Source of the DNA: M3 sp964637445 | Lineage (GTDB): Bacteria > Bacteroidota > Bacteroidia > Bacteroidales > Muribaculaceae | Length of the DNA: 13,249 nucleotides | NCBI GenBank assembly: GCA_964637445.1 | Contig: CAZWWS010000062.1 | Coordinates: forward strand, 1-13,249 | Reading direction: 5' to 3' | Shown: positions 6,240 through 13,249 of the stretch, one piece after another | Layout of the letters: each line of letters opens with the position of its first letter | How positions within the stretch are numbered: the stretch's first letter is position 1 | The notes under the pieces: generated by a model | Told to the model about the DNA's origin: nothing | What the model saw: only the letters and a program-made list of their open reading frames with translations | Database searches by the model: none | Position numbers and translations under genes: made by a program

Positions 6240-6750
6240 TATTATGTCATTATGTCACATTGAGAAAGATAAAAGATGAAAGATGGCTTGCAGATGGCGC
6301 GGAAGGGCAGAAGTTGTAGGGACGATTGCAATATCCGCCCGATGAGGACGATGAGGATTGCGGAGCAATCGTTTTTTTGAATAGCCGGGTATTGGCGAGC
6401 TGTGCGAGCCTATGCCCGGAGGAGAGGCGTAGATGACGAATCCGGAAGGATTCGTTAATGGTAACAAATCTTTCAGATTTGATTTTTCGATGCAATTGTG
6501 ACCGGCGGTGACCTCACTGCGTTCGGCTACCGCCGGCTATGGGTTAATGATTGCTTCGCATCGTAGGTCGGCGGGGCGGACATAGAGAAAGGCCAATAGG
6601 GCTAAAAGGGCGAACGGGCTCTCGTAAATGCTGGGTAGACGGCGTACATTAGCGGCACGCTGAGTGACAGGCACTCGGTATCCACGGGCTGAAGCCCGCG
6701 GTTACCGCAGACGATGCCCCGATGGGGCATTGTGGGGGGCGGGAGGGGTA
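6240..6750. repeat. Gene-free region rich in short palindromes
   Basis: No reading frame here looks coding. The stretch holds a chain of small inverted repeats: GATTGC/GCAATC (6356-6370, then seven Ts), CCGGGTAT/ATGCCCGG (6385-6419), ACGAATCC/GGATTCGT with a GGAA loop (6436-6455), CAAATCT/AGATTTG (6465-6481), CCGGCGGT/ACCGCCGG (6502-6536), CGGGCT/AGCCCG (6685-6698) and ATGCCCC/GGGGCAT (6714-6730). Arms are 6-8 bp and unrelated to each other, but the clustering is dense. They resemble dispersed intergenic repeats or remnants of a small mobile element. Identity cannot be settled without a genome-wide comparison. A T-tracted hairpin at 6356-6378 is terminator-like on the plus strand, with no plus-strand gene before it. 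Confidence 0.45.
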
Positions 6751-6752
6751 TG

Positions 6753-6783
6753 AAAAAAGCGCGGACTGATGGGGTCCGCGCTT
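6753..6783 (-). terminator. Intrinsic terminator of pfp
   Basis: On the minus strand, AAGCGCGGAC (6783..6774), a seven-base loop and GTCCGCGCTT (6766..6757) make a perfect 10-bp stem with the T tract at 6758..6753. It lies 65 nt after the pfp stop. A second hairpin with 7-bp arms CGTTTGG/CCAAACG (6795-6825) sits between the two. Confidence 0.85.
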
Positions 6784-6847
6784 GCAAGCTGTAGCGTTTG
6801 GAATTATGGTGATGCCGACCAAACGTAGGGCGGCTTTCACGTGCAAA

Positions 6848-8485
6848 TTATTTCGCGCCTTGCTCGTATTGGAGTGTGAGTGAGGGTTGGTCGCACACTT
6901 CTGCCGGGCCGAAGTATTGGATAGGACCGGGGTACATGTAGCTTGTTTCAACTGCCCACTTGTCGCGCTTAGAAGCGAACTTGAGGAATGGTGCACCATC
7001 GAGACGAACGAGTGCCTTTTGGATAACGGGCTTCATTTCGCCGTGACGACGTTCCATATTCATCATCATGGTGATGGGTATACCACCGGCAATCCATTGC
7101 ACTGAAGGATTGGTGAGGTTGCGAACCGATGACATGTAGCCTGTAACGCCTGAGTTGATCAAGCAAGCTGCGTTGAACCCGAGTGCGTAGCAGTAGTCGG
7201 CATCAAAGTTTGACGGGTCGGCGCAACGACCTTCGTAGCCGAAGAAGTGGCAGAGAGTAGCGAATTTGCCAACGTATTTGCCTTCTGCTTTGAGCTCGGC
7301 AAGACGCTTAGCCACCATTTCGCCGAGGAGCTTTTCAGTCTCGATGAGCGAAACTTGCACGTTACCGTGGGGGTCGCGGTCAAGGCTGAGCTGACGAGCC
7401 ACGCCTTCGGGAAGGCTTGAGTAGATGGCTGAGTTTTCGGCTGAGAGGTTTTCGATGATGAATTGACGGAGGTTGGCTTTGTCGATTCCTTCGTTGTGAG
7501 CGAGGAGGTCGTTGAGCTCGGCGATGAGTTTCTTCATTGCGGGGATAAACTCAATAAGACCTTCGGGGATAAGCACGGTACCGAAGTTGTTGCCATTTTC
7601 GGCGCGCTTCGCTACAACAGAAGCGATATAGTCAACGACGTCGTTGAGAGTCATGTTCTTAGCTTCAACTTCTTCAGATACGATGCAGACGTTGGGCTGA
7701 GTCTGAAGAGCACATTCGAGAGCGATGTGGCTTGCTGAGCGACCCATCAATTTGATGAAGTGCCAGTATTTCTTAGCTGAGTTACAGTCGCGTTGGATGT
7801 TACCGATAACTTCGCTGTAGACCTTGGTAGCGGTGTCGAAACCGAAAGAAGTTTCGATCAAATCGTTCTTGAGGTCGCCGTCGATAGTCTTGGGGCAACC
7901 GATCACTTGAACGCCGGCGCCGATAGCCTTGTAGTATTCGGCGAGGATAGCAGCGTTGGTGTTAGAGTCGTCGCCACCGATGATAACGAGCGCTTTGATG
8001 TTGAGTTCTTTGAGGATTTCAAGGCCTTTGTCGAATTGTTCTTTGGTCTCAAGTTTGGTACGACCCGAACCGATGATGTCGAAACCGCCGGTGTTGCGAT
8101 ATTCGTCGATGATGTCGACCGTGAGTTCCATATATTGGTGATCAACAAAACCGCCGGGACCCATGAGGAAGCCATAAAGACGGCTGTCGCGATGTATCTT
8201 CTTAACGCCATCAAAAAGACCGGAAATCACATTGTGTCCGCCGGGAGCCTGACCTCCGGAAAGGATAACGCCTACGTTGATGGGCGATTGCTTTTCGGGG
8301 GTAGGGTTCTTCTCGAAACGAAGTTCGGGAAGACCGTATGTGTTGGGGAACAAATTTTGGATTGCTTCTTGATCGGCAACCGATTGTGTGGGAGCACCTT
8401 CTACTGCCTTAACCGCACCTGTAAGTACGATGGGCAATTTGGGTTGGTAAGCCGCACGGGCTTTTTGCAAAGCACTCTTCTTCAT
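6848..8485 (-). CDS. pfp: Pyrophosphate-dependent phosphofructokinase
   Basis: Diphosphate--fructose-6-phosphate 1-phosphotransferase interconverts fructose-6-phosphate plus PPi with fructose-1,6-bisphosphate plus Pi, a reversible glycolysis/gluconeogenesis step in the cytoplasm. The 545-residue length marks the long, plant-beta-like PFP clade. Motifs in order: GGQAPGG (78-83 region) for phosphate binding, GGDDSN (170-175), PKTIDGD (198-204) with the catalytic aspartates, and MGRS (247-250). The second Asp of GGDD replaces the Gly of ATP-dependent enzymes (GGDG) and is the known marker of PPi use. It appears monocistronic, with a promoter at 8554-8584 and a strong terminator at 6753-6783. The codon use is more uniform than in its neighbours, as expected for a highly expressed gene. 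Confidence 0.96.
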   Translation of the reverse strand: MKKSALQKARAAYQPKLPIVLTGAVKAVEGAPTQSVADQEAIQNLFPNTYGLPELRFEKNPTPEKQSPINVGVILSGGQAPGGHNVISGLFDGVKKIHRDSRLYGFLMGPGGFVDHQYMELTVDIIDEYRNTGGFDIIGSGRTKLETKEQFDKGLEILKELNIKALVIIGGDDSNTNAAILAEYYKAIGAGVQVIGCPKTIDGDLKNDLIETSFGFDTATKVYSEVIGNIQRDCNSAKKYWHFIKLMGRSASHIALECALQTQPNVCIVSEEVEAKNMTLNDVVDYIASVVAKRAENGNNFGTVLIPEGLIEFIPAMKKLIAELNDLLAHNEGIDKANLRQFIIENLSAENSAIYSSLPEGVARQLSLDRDPHGNVQVSLIETEKLLGEMVAKRLAELKAEGKYVGKFATLCHFFGYEGRCADPSNFDADYCYALGFNAACLINSGVTGYMSSVRNLTNPSVQWIAGGIPITMMMNMERRHGEMKPVIQKALVRLDGAPFLKFASKRDKWAVETSYMYPGPIQYFGPAEVCDQPSLTLQYEQGAK

Positions 8486-8553
8486 TTGCGTTGAATATTA
8501 TGTTATTAAGTTAGAAATTTACCTATTGAGGTTGATTAATGAAAATTTGATTG

Positions 8554-8584
8554 CAAAGTTCGTAAAAAAAATCCTTTTATTCAA
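8554..8584 (-). promoter_or_regulatory. Promoter of pfp
   Basis: On the minus strand, TTG (8584..8582), a 20-nt spacer and GAACTTTG (8561..8554) match the Bacteroidota promoter pattern with one mismatch (G for the first T). A start near 8548 gives an AT-rich leader of about 60 nt before the ATG at 8485. No strong terminator separates it from the M16-like gene upstream. Confidence 0.55.
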
Positions 8585-8638
8585 TAATTTCTACGTCTAT
8601 ATTACAATTTTTTTATCAATCATGTCGGTGGATTGAAA

Positions 8639-9922
8639 TTAGGTTGGCCTACCGACTATAACGGTGTAGATTTTGGATAGTGGGATATAGCGAGCGAGGC
8701 GAGCTAAACTCTCGGGAGTGATATTCATAGCCGCCTCTTGCTGAGCATAGAAATAGTCGAGCGGAGTGCCGGCAAGCAGATGGTTGCGATAGTAGTCGGA
8801 GATGGAGAATGGAGTGTCGAGCATTGATGCCAATTGCGACATGGCATTGAATCGAAGACGTTCGACCTCCTCTTCGGTGAAATCTTCGAAGCGAATACGC
8901 TCGATCTCTCGGTTGGTATTCGTGATGATTTGTCCTATGTAGCGATTGTCGCATTCGGTCTCGATGGTCATTACGCTACCTTCGCGATAGCCGAGCAGAT
9001 GGGCTTGTACGCCATAGGTCAAACCAAGCTTTTCGCGCAAAACGAGCATGAGGCGGCTGCCAAAATATCCTCCGATAGCCATCACCAGAAGGCGTAGCGA
9101 TGTGTAGTCGGGGTGGTCGCGTCCGATGGTAGGGATGGCGAACTGCACAGCACATTGCTTGGCTTGAGGTTGAGTAATGATGGTTTGTTGTTGCTTTTGG
9201 GGAGCAAACGGGATGATGCGCAGAGGTGTAGGAGCGTTGCCGAACGAGAGTTGTCCGATGTGGCGATTGATGGCGGCTTCAACTTCGGGTGTGATGTGTC
9301 CGGCCAGATAGATATGTGCCGGCGGAGCGTCGAATGTCCGGCTCCAATAGAGCAAAATTTCGTCTCGTGTGACGCCGCGAAAACGTTCGGGCTCATAAGC
9401 TATGGACAAAGGATGCCCTTCGCCCATATATAAGCGTGACAACTCGGTGGAAGCGATGTGGCTCACCTTTTTACGCTCAATCTCAATGGCGCAAGCTTGA
9501 GTCTCGCTCAGTGTGCGAAGCTCATGCTCAGGGAAAGAGGGGTGACGGAAGATGTCGATGATAGTGGGGAGTACATGCTCAAGGCGAGAGTTGGTCACTC
9601 GCAGGTCGAGTCGAGTGTAATGGCTCGATGGAGATATTGCGAGTAACGCGCCATTATATTCGATAGCTTCGGCTATCTCAGCGCCGGATTTGGATGTGGT
9701 GCCTTCTCTCATAGTCAGAGAGGTGAGAGCTGCCAATTCCGGGTAGGGAGCTTCGGCAATGCCGCCTTGCCATAGAATCGATAGGCGAGTGACGTCGTCG
9801 CTGCCGTGGTCGCTGATGGTGAGAGGCAGCCCATTGTCGAGAGATGAAAGTCGCGGTTGCGGTATGGATAGCTTATCGAAATGCTTGATTTCTGGAGCTT
9901 GTGTGCGGTCGAGAGTGTCCAT
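8639..9922 (-). CDS. M16-family protein without the zinc-binding motif
   Basis: The predicted 427-residue protein has the M16 fold but no HxxEH. The equivalent positions read ALTSL (65-69; ELAALTSLTMREGT aligns with GLAHFVEHTIFKGT of the other M16 protein here). Zinc binding and catalysis are therefore not expected. The C-terminal half keeps 'GGYFGSRL' (284-291) and 'LREKLGLTYG' (295-304), the substrate-contacting Arg/Tyr region. In paired M16 enzymes one subunit carries HxxEH and the other only the Arg/Tyr element; this gene fits the second role. A possible partner is the zinc-bearing M16 protein at 4588-5817, but the two genes are not adjacent. No signal peptide is visible. Its ATG overlaps the kdsB stop as TAATG, which implies translational coupling. 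Confidence 0.88.
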   Translation of the reverse strand: MDTLDRTQAPEIKHFDKLSIPQPRLSSLDNGLPLTISDHGSDDVTRLSILWQGGIAEAPYPELAALTSLTMREGTTSKSGAEIAEAIEYNGALLAISPSSHYTRLDLRVTNSRLEHVLPTIIDIFRHPSFPEHELRTLSETQACAIEIERKKVSHIASTELSRLYMGEGHPLSIAYEPERFRGVTRDEILLYWSRTFDAPPAHIYLAGHITPEVEAAINRHIGQLSFGNAPTPLRIIPFAPQKQQQTIITQPQAKQCAVQFAIPTIGRDHPDYTSLRLLVMAIGGYFGSRLMLVLREKLGLTYGVQAHLLGYREGSVMTIETECDNRYIGQIITNTNREIERIRFEDFTEEEVERLRFNAMSQLASMLDTPFSISDYYRNHLLAGTPLDYFYAQQEAAMNITPESLARLARYIPLSKIYTVIVGRPT

Positions 9923-10689
9923 TATTGATTGTCGATTGATGCAACGAGTTGACGTGCGCGTTCGAGATCTTCGGGGGTGTCGATGCCGATGGTCGGTGTT
10001 TCGGTGATGCCTACGCGGATTTTATAGCCATTTTGCAACCAGCGCAACTGTTCGAGCGATTCGGCTATTTCAAGCGACGATTGTGGCAACTTTGTGATTT
10101 CGCCAAGAGTCGCAGCTCGGTAAGCGTACATTCCTACGTGCATATAATAGGTGGTGTGGTTGAGCCATTCCTGCCAGGGGTAGTTGCGAACATAGGGGAT
10201 GATGGAGCGAGAAAAATAGAGGGCATTCATATCGGCATCGAATGTCACCTTTGGCTTGGAGTTGTCGAACAACGCATCAAAACCGAGCTGAGGGTCGAAG
10301 GGGCGCACGAGGGTGGCAATGTTGGTATCGGGGCGTTCGAAACAGCGTTTGATTTCTGTTATTTGCGAGGGGTCGATAAATGGTTCGTCGCCTTGAATGT
10401 TGATAATCACATCGGCCGACGAGCCAATGTTTTTGTAGGCTTCGTAGCATCGGTCGGTGCCGCTGCGATGCTGGGTAGATGTCATCACGACTTGTCCGCC
10501 GAATGCTTTGACGGCATCGGCGATGCGAGAGTCGTCGGTGGCTACATATACTTGGTCGAGCTCTTTGGAGGCTTGACGATAGACGCGCTCTATCATTGTC
10601 ATATTGCCAATGAGGGCAAGCGGTTTGCCCGGAAAGCGAGTTGACGCATAGCGCGCCGGGATGATTCCTATGAATTGAGTTTGTGACAT
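9922..10689 (-). CDS. kdsB: 3-deoxy-manno-octulosonate cytidylyltransferase (CMP-Kdo synthetase)
   Basis: KdsB activates Kdo with CTP to CMP-Kdo in the cytoplasm, the donor for the inner core of LPS. The 255-residue length is normal. The nucleotide-binding signature 'PARYASTRFPGKPL' is at 11-24, ATDD at 50-53, HRSGTDR at 74-80 and 'NIQGDEP' at 97-103, where the Asp coordinates magnesium. All are intact. It follows the NfeD-type gene by 12 nt and shares a base with the next start (TAATG), so it is an internal operon gene. Its presence implies Kdo-containing lipid A/LPS, hence a Gram-negative cell. The grouping with membrane-protein genes fits an envelope theme, although no other Kdo gene is nearby. 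Confidence 0.97.
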   Translation of the reverse strand: MSQTQFIGIIPARYASTRFPGKPLALIGNMTMIERVYRQASKELDQVYVATDDSRIADAVKAFGGQVVMTSTQHRSGTDRCYEAYKNIGSSADVIINIQGDEPFIDPSQITEIKRCFERPDTNIATLVRPFDPQLGFDALFDNSKPKVTFDADMNALYFSRSIIPYVRNYPWQEWLNHTTYYMHVGMYAYRAATLGEITKLPQSSLEIAESLEQLRWLQNGYKIRVGITETPTIGIDTPEDLERARQLVASIDNQ

Positions 10690-10701
10690 ATTTCGTAGAA
10701 T

Positions 10702-12033
10702 TTATTTATGTAGAGTTACATATATTTGTGCATTTTCGTAGCGCACTACTTCCACTTCGGAGTCGGCATCAATAAAGTCGCGGAGTGACACAGCGTCGTA
10801 GACAGTGCCATCGATTTCGACCTTTCCGGCAGGGCGGAGCACGGTCACAGCGCGACCGCAACGACCGATGAGCTGAGCCGGTTGCATCGATACGCCGATA
10901 TATCCTTCGTCGATGTTTTGTTGCTTGGTGAGTCCGATTTTGTTGGGGATAAAGTCGTAGCCGAGCTTCCAGATACAAAAGGCTATGACCGCGATGGAGA
11001 GGAGCAATCCAATCGATACGACTAAAAGAGCATCGATTACTTCGCCTCCATAATAGTGGTCGAAGGTGAAGTTAAATCCATCGAGCAGTGCGGCAAATAG
11101 CGATACGATCATCAGACAAGCACCGGCGATACCGGCAACGCCGAAGCCCGGAATGACGATGAGTTCGAGTATGAGCAGAATCAATCCGACGACAAACATC
11201 AGTATTACCCACGGCTCGGCGATACCCTCGATGTAGAGCGGCAAGAAATAGAGCACTGTTGCAATCAGAGCGGCTGCAGATGGGAAACCGATGCCGGGCG
11301 ATTGCAATTCGAAGTAGATGCCACCGATGATAATCATAATCAGTATGGCTTGAAATGCCGGATTAGTGAGAAATCCTATCAAATAGTCCCAGAATGTGGC
11401 ATGATAGGTGGAAATATTGTAGTCGGCTAAATGAAGGTTATTGCGCAAAATTTCGTCGATATTTTCGGCTTCGCCGTCGGAAAAGTCCCATTTACGGGCT
11501 TCATCGGCAGTGAACGTCAGTACGCGAGTGGAGTCGATTAGTCCCGGCACGATTACACGATGGTCGACCATCGCTTCGGCGATGAGTGGGTCGCGACCGT
11601 TGGCTTCGGCGGTGGCGCGCATCATCGACCGCATATAGCTTTGATATTTGTCGGGCATCTGCCGACCCTCGCCATCGACCACAGTGGCGGCGCCTATCGA
11701 CGCTCCGCGACGCATATAGATGCTGTCGCAAGCAATCGAAATCAGTGCTCCGGCAGAGGCTGCGTTATTGTCGATGAAAGCAATGGTGGGGCGTGGATAG
11801 TTGAGCAAGGCAGTGCGAATAGAGTCGGCATACACTACAGCTCCGCCATAGGTGTTGAGGTGTATGAGCAGAATATCGGCGTCGGCATCGGTGGCAGCGT
11901 TGCACCCTTGGCGGACTTGTCGCCAGGTGGTGGAGTTGATTTCGTCGTCGATGGGGATGACGTAGACATTGGTGCTCGAAGCCGCCATGATAGAGGCGAT
12001 GAGCAGTAGCAGGGAGCTAAGCGTTCGTTTCAT
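10702..12033 (-). CDS. NfeD-family membrane-bound serine protease (STOPP/1510-type)
   Basis: The predicted 443-residue product begins with a signal peptide or anchor (MKRTLSSLLLLIASIMAAS). A ClpP-like domain follows (about residues 22-200): 'IHLNTYGGAV' (57-66) as the oxyanion strand, AASAG with nucleophile S93, and K129 in 'MPDKYQSYM' as likely general base. This is the Ser-Lys dyad expected for the NfeD1a/1510 family. Several membrane segments lie between about 215 and 355, and a soluble OB-like NfeD domain ends the protein (about 370-443). Relatives cleave hydrophobic stretches of stomatin/SPFH proteins, but no stomatin gene is visible here. The frame extends to an ATG at 12108. I chose 12033 because the signal sequence begins there, giving a 17-nt overlap with the upstream gene. 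Confidence 0.9.
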   Translation of the reverse strand: MKRTLSSLLLLIASIMAASSTNVYVIPIDDEINSTTWRQVRQGCNAATDADADILLIHLNTYGGAVVYADSIRTALLNYPRPTIAFIDNNAASAGALISIACDSIYMRRGASIGAATVVDGEGRQMPDKYQSYMRSMMRATAEANGRDPLIAEAMVDHRVIVPGLIDSTRVLTFTADEARKWDFSDGEAENIDEILRNNLHLADYNISTYHATFWDYLIGFLTNPAFQAILIMIIIGGIYFELQSPGIGFPSAAALIATVLYFLPLYIEGIAEPWVILMFVVGLILLILELIVIPGFGVAGIAGACLMIVSLFAALLDGFNFTFDHYYGGEVIDALLVVSIGLLLSIAVIAFCIWKLGYDFIPNKIGLTKQQNIDEGYIGVSMQPAQLIGRCGRAVTVLRPAGKVEIDGTVYDAVSLRDFIDADSEVEVVRYENAQIYVTLHK

Positions 12034-13117
12034 TGTTGAGAGAGTTTTGAAGATTTTCAGATTCGGCTTTACGAGAAGATAGGCGTCGTAGCAAACCGGG
12101 GAGAACACATGCGCCTATAATAAGGTAGGCATAGTAGGAGATGAGTCGCCATAGGATGGCAATGATGAGAGTGATGCTCTGGGCGTTGGATTTAAGCAGA
12201 TCGCCGTAGTATTGTGCAAACAGCCACTCGCTGATGCCGCTGCCTCCGGGTGTGGGGCTTATCATTAAAACGACCCACACTACGACTTGTCGACCGAAGA
12301 TGATAATTTGGTCGGCGTAGGGCGCAAATCCCCAGAAGAGGGCATTTACCACCATGTAGCGCGACAGCCAGCTGAGAGCGGTGGCTGCAAAGGCTTCCAA
12401 CCACCATCGCATGGGGCGACGACGCAACTCCGACGAGGTGGCTTGCATGTTATCGCCGAGGGTTATCATCTTGTGTTGCCATCGGCGCAATGGACGGAAT
12501 CGGAACACCCACGCCAGCCCTTGCGCTACGGCTTTAGGGCGCACAAAAAGCCCGAGGAATAGGATGGCGGTCCAAATAGTGATGCCTGCATATACGAGCC
12601 AAAAAAGCAGGTTGAGACCTGTTACGAAATATCCTGCCGACTCGGTGTTGAAGCCGAATAGGTCGGAGTAGGGGATGAGTGCGATAACTATGGGGCAGGT
12701 TATGACGAAAAACAACTCATCGAGGAAGAGTGTGGCCATGACCAATGTGGTGGCTCGACCCAACGAAAGTCCCTCGGCATACATATATAATACGGCGAAT
12801 GAGCTGCCTCCTACGGCCGATGGCGTTACGGCCGATGTAAATTCGCACAGATAGTTTACGCGAATGGCTTGTTGCCACCGCAGCTGCTTGTCGGTGATGA
12901 TACGGAATCGCCAGAAGTGGCCTAAATCTCGCCCGAACATGAATATGAGAGCCAATAAGATGCAAATTGCCAATTGTGGCGATAGCTCGATGCTGCGAAT
13001 GGTCTCGATGTCGAACTCGCGCGCCATCAGCCATGCTACCACGCCGATTCCGATGATTACCGGAATGAACACTTGCGAAGTCTTAATCGGCGATTTTGTG
13101 TTGTCGATATTTTTCAT
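12017..13117 (-). CDS. LPG-synthase transmembrane-domain (UPF0104) membrane protein
   Basis: The predicted 366-residue polytopic membrane protein matches the lysylphosphatidylglycerol synthase TM/flippase-like family. Two family signatures are visible: 'TPSAVGGSSFAVLY' (98-111) followed by a conserved 'LDEL' (132-135), and 'SPTPGGSGISEW' (287-298). About seven to eight hydrophobic helices are present. The cytosolic aminoacyl-transferase domain of MprF is absent, so lysyl-lipid synthesis is not expected; lipid or glycolipid translocation is a guess from the family. The frame extends to an ATG at 13135, but that lies upstream of the -7 box at 13122-13129, so ATG 13117 (MKNIDNTK) is preferred. 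It is the first gene of the NfeD-kdsB-M16 operon, whose next gene starts 17 nt before its stop. Confidence 0.88.
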   Translation of the reverse strand: MKNIDNTKSPIKTSQVFIPVIIGIGVVAWLMAREFDIETIRSIELSPQLAICILLALIFMFGRDLGHFWRFRIITDKQLRWQQAIRVNYLCEFTSAVTPSAVGGSSFAVLYMYAEGLSLGRATTLVMATLFLDELFFVITCPIVIALIPYSDLFGFNTESAGYFVTGLNLLFWLVYAGITIWTAILFLGLFVRPKAVAQGLAWVFRFRPLRRWQHKMITLGDNMQATSSELRRRPMRWWLEAFAATALSWLSRYMVVNALFWGFAPYADQIIIFGRQVVVWVVLMISPTPGGSGISEWLFAQYYGDLLKSNAQSITLIIAILWRLISYYAYLIIGACVLPGLLRRLSSRKAESENLQNSLNNETNA

Positions 13118-13121
13118 GACG

Positions 13122-13129
13122 CAAAGATA
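13122..13129 (-). promoter_or_regulatory. -7 box TATCTTTG, probable leaderless promoter of the envelope operon
   Basis: TATCTTTG on the minus strand matches TAnnTTTG exactly and ends only 4 nt before the ATG at 13117. Transcription would begin at or next to the A of the start codon, giving a leaderless mRNA. No TTG lies 19-21 nt upstream. It is about 50 nt past the tRNA terminator. Confidence 0.5.
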
Positions 13130-13180
13130 CGCCAATAGCCATAAATAAAAAAATGTAACTCCCCGTTTTTGCTATATAAA

Positions 13181-13213
13181 AAGAAAAGGCATAAATCATA
13201 CGATTTATGCCTT
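13181..13213 (-). terminator. Intrinsic terminator of the tRNA transcript
   Basis: AAGGCATAAATC (13186-13197), loop ATAC (13198-13201) and GATTTATGCCTT (13202-13213) form a perfect 12-bp stem. On the minus strand it runs into TTTTCTTTTT. On the plus strand no T tract follows, so it serves the tRNA upstream. Confidence 0.88.
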
Positions 13214-13222
13214 ACAATGAAG

Positions 13223-13249
13223 TGTCCGAGATGAGATTCGAACTCACAC
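13223..13249 (-). tRNA. 3' end of a tRNA (partial, identity unknown)
   Basis: Read on the minus strand, GTGAG-TTCGAAT-CTCAT is a T arm with a 5-bp stem (one G-U pair) and the canonical loop. It is followed by CTCGGAC, the 3' acceptor strand, and a discriminator A (13223). The 5' acceptor strand should read GTCCGAG. CCA is not encoded (CTT follows), as is common in Bacteroidota. The anticodon lies beyond the window edge, so the amino acid cannot be given. Confidence 0.88.

Noticed and set aside
6250..6787. Minus-strand frames of 60-116 codons in the palindrome region
   Set aside because: They are low-complexity or run through hairpins and the pfp terminator, have no leader or domain, and overlap each other in different frames.
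7793..8494. Plus-strand frame of 233 codons opposite pfp
   Set aside because: It is a shadow of pfp, whose motifs and length are complete.
12034..12108. 25-codon extension of the NfeD-family gene
   Set aside because: It places unrelated residues before an evident signal sequence and lies within the upstream coding region; the internal ATG fits better.
1..13249. CRISPR arrays, insertion sequences, prophage or defence genes
   Set aside because: I see no regularly spaced repeats, transposase, integrase or nuclease genes; the genes are housekeeping or envelope functions.

Overview
The window looks like chromosomal DNA from a Bacteroidota member of the order Bacteroidales, possibly a Muribaculaceae-type gut lineage; the family is a guess. 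The evidence is: several TAnnTTTG promoter boxes of the Bacteroidota sigma type, AT-rich leaders without clear Shine-Dalgarno sequences, a long pyrophosphate-dependent phosphofructokinase, paired DUF2807 surface proteins, and a tRNA whose 3' end has no encoded CCA. Every protein gene is on the minus strand, so transcription runs from high to low coordinates.

Right to left: the 3' end of a tRNA (13223-13249) is followed by its intrinsic terminator (13181-13213). Then comes a compact operon of four genes: an LPG-synthase-TM/UPF0104 membrane protein, an NfeD-type membrane serine protease, kdsB (CMP-Kdo synthesis) and an M16-family protein without the zinc motif. The junctions are a 17-nt overlap, a 12-nt gap and a TAATG overlap. 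pfp (PPi-dependent phosphofructokinase) follows with its own promoter and terminator. Next is about 670 bp with no convincing gene (6172-6847), full of short GC-rich palindromes.

A second minus-strand cluster then runs M16 zinc peptidase (HxxEH), dusB (tRNA dihydrouridine synthase), a GVGD-repeat DUF2807 lipoprotein, a second exported DUF2807 protein, and a Wzx/MATE-type polysaccharide flippase. The last four genes are separated by only 14, 18 and 16 nt. The shared theme of both clusters is the envelope: Kdo for lipid A/LPS, a glycan flippase, surface proteins, membrane proteolysis and processing peptidases, plus one glycolytic and one tRNA-modification gene.

The most unusual structure is a two-copy, inverted element at 151-226 (+) and 5842-5917 (-). 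Each copy has a full promoter (TTG, 19-nt spacer, TACCTTTG), about 64 transcribed bases that differ at a single position, and a GTGA-tetraloop hairpin followed by a T tract. Similarity stops close to the ends of the predicted transcript. One copy stands alone. The other forms the leader of the M16 peptidase gene, with its terminator ending 23 nt before the ATG. This fits a small RNA family, an attenuator cassette, or both. Function is not shown by the sequence.
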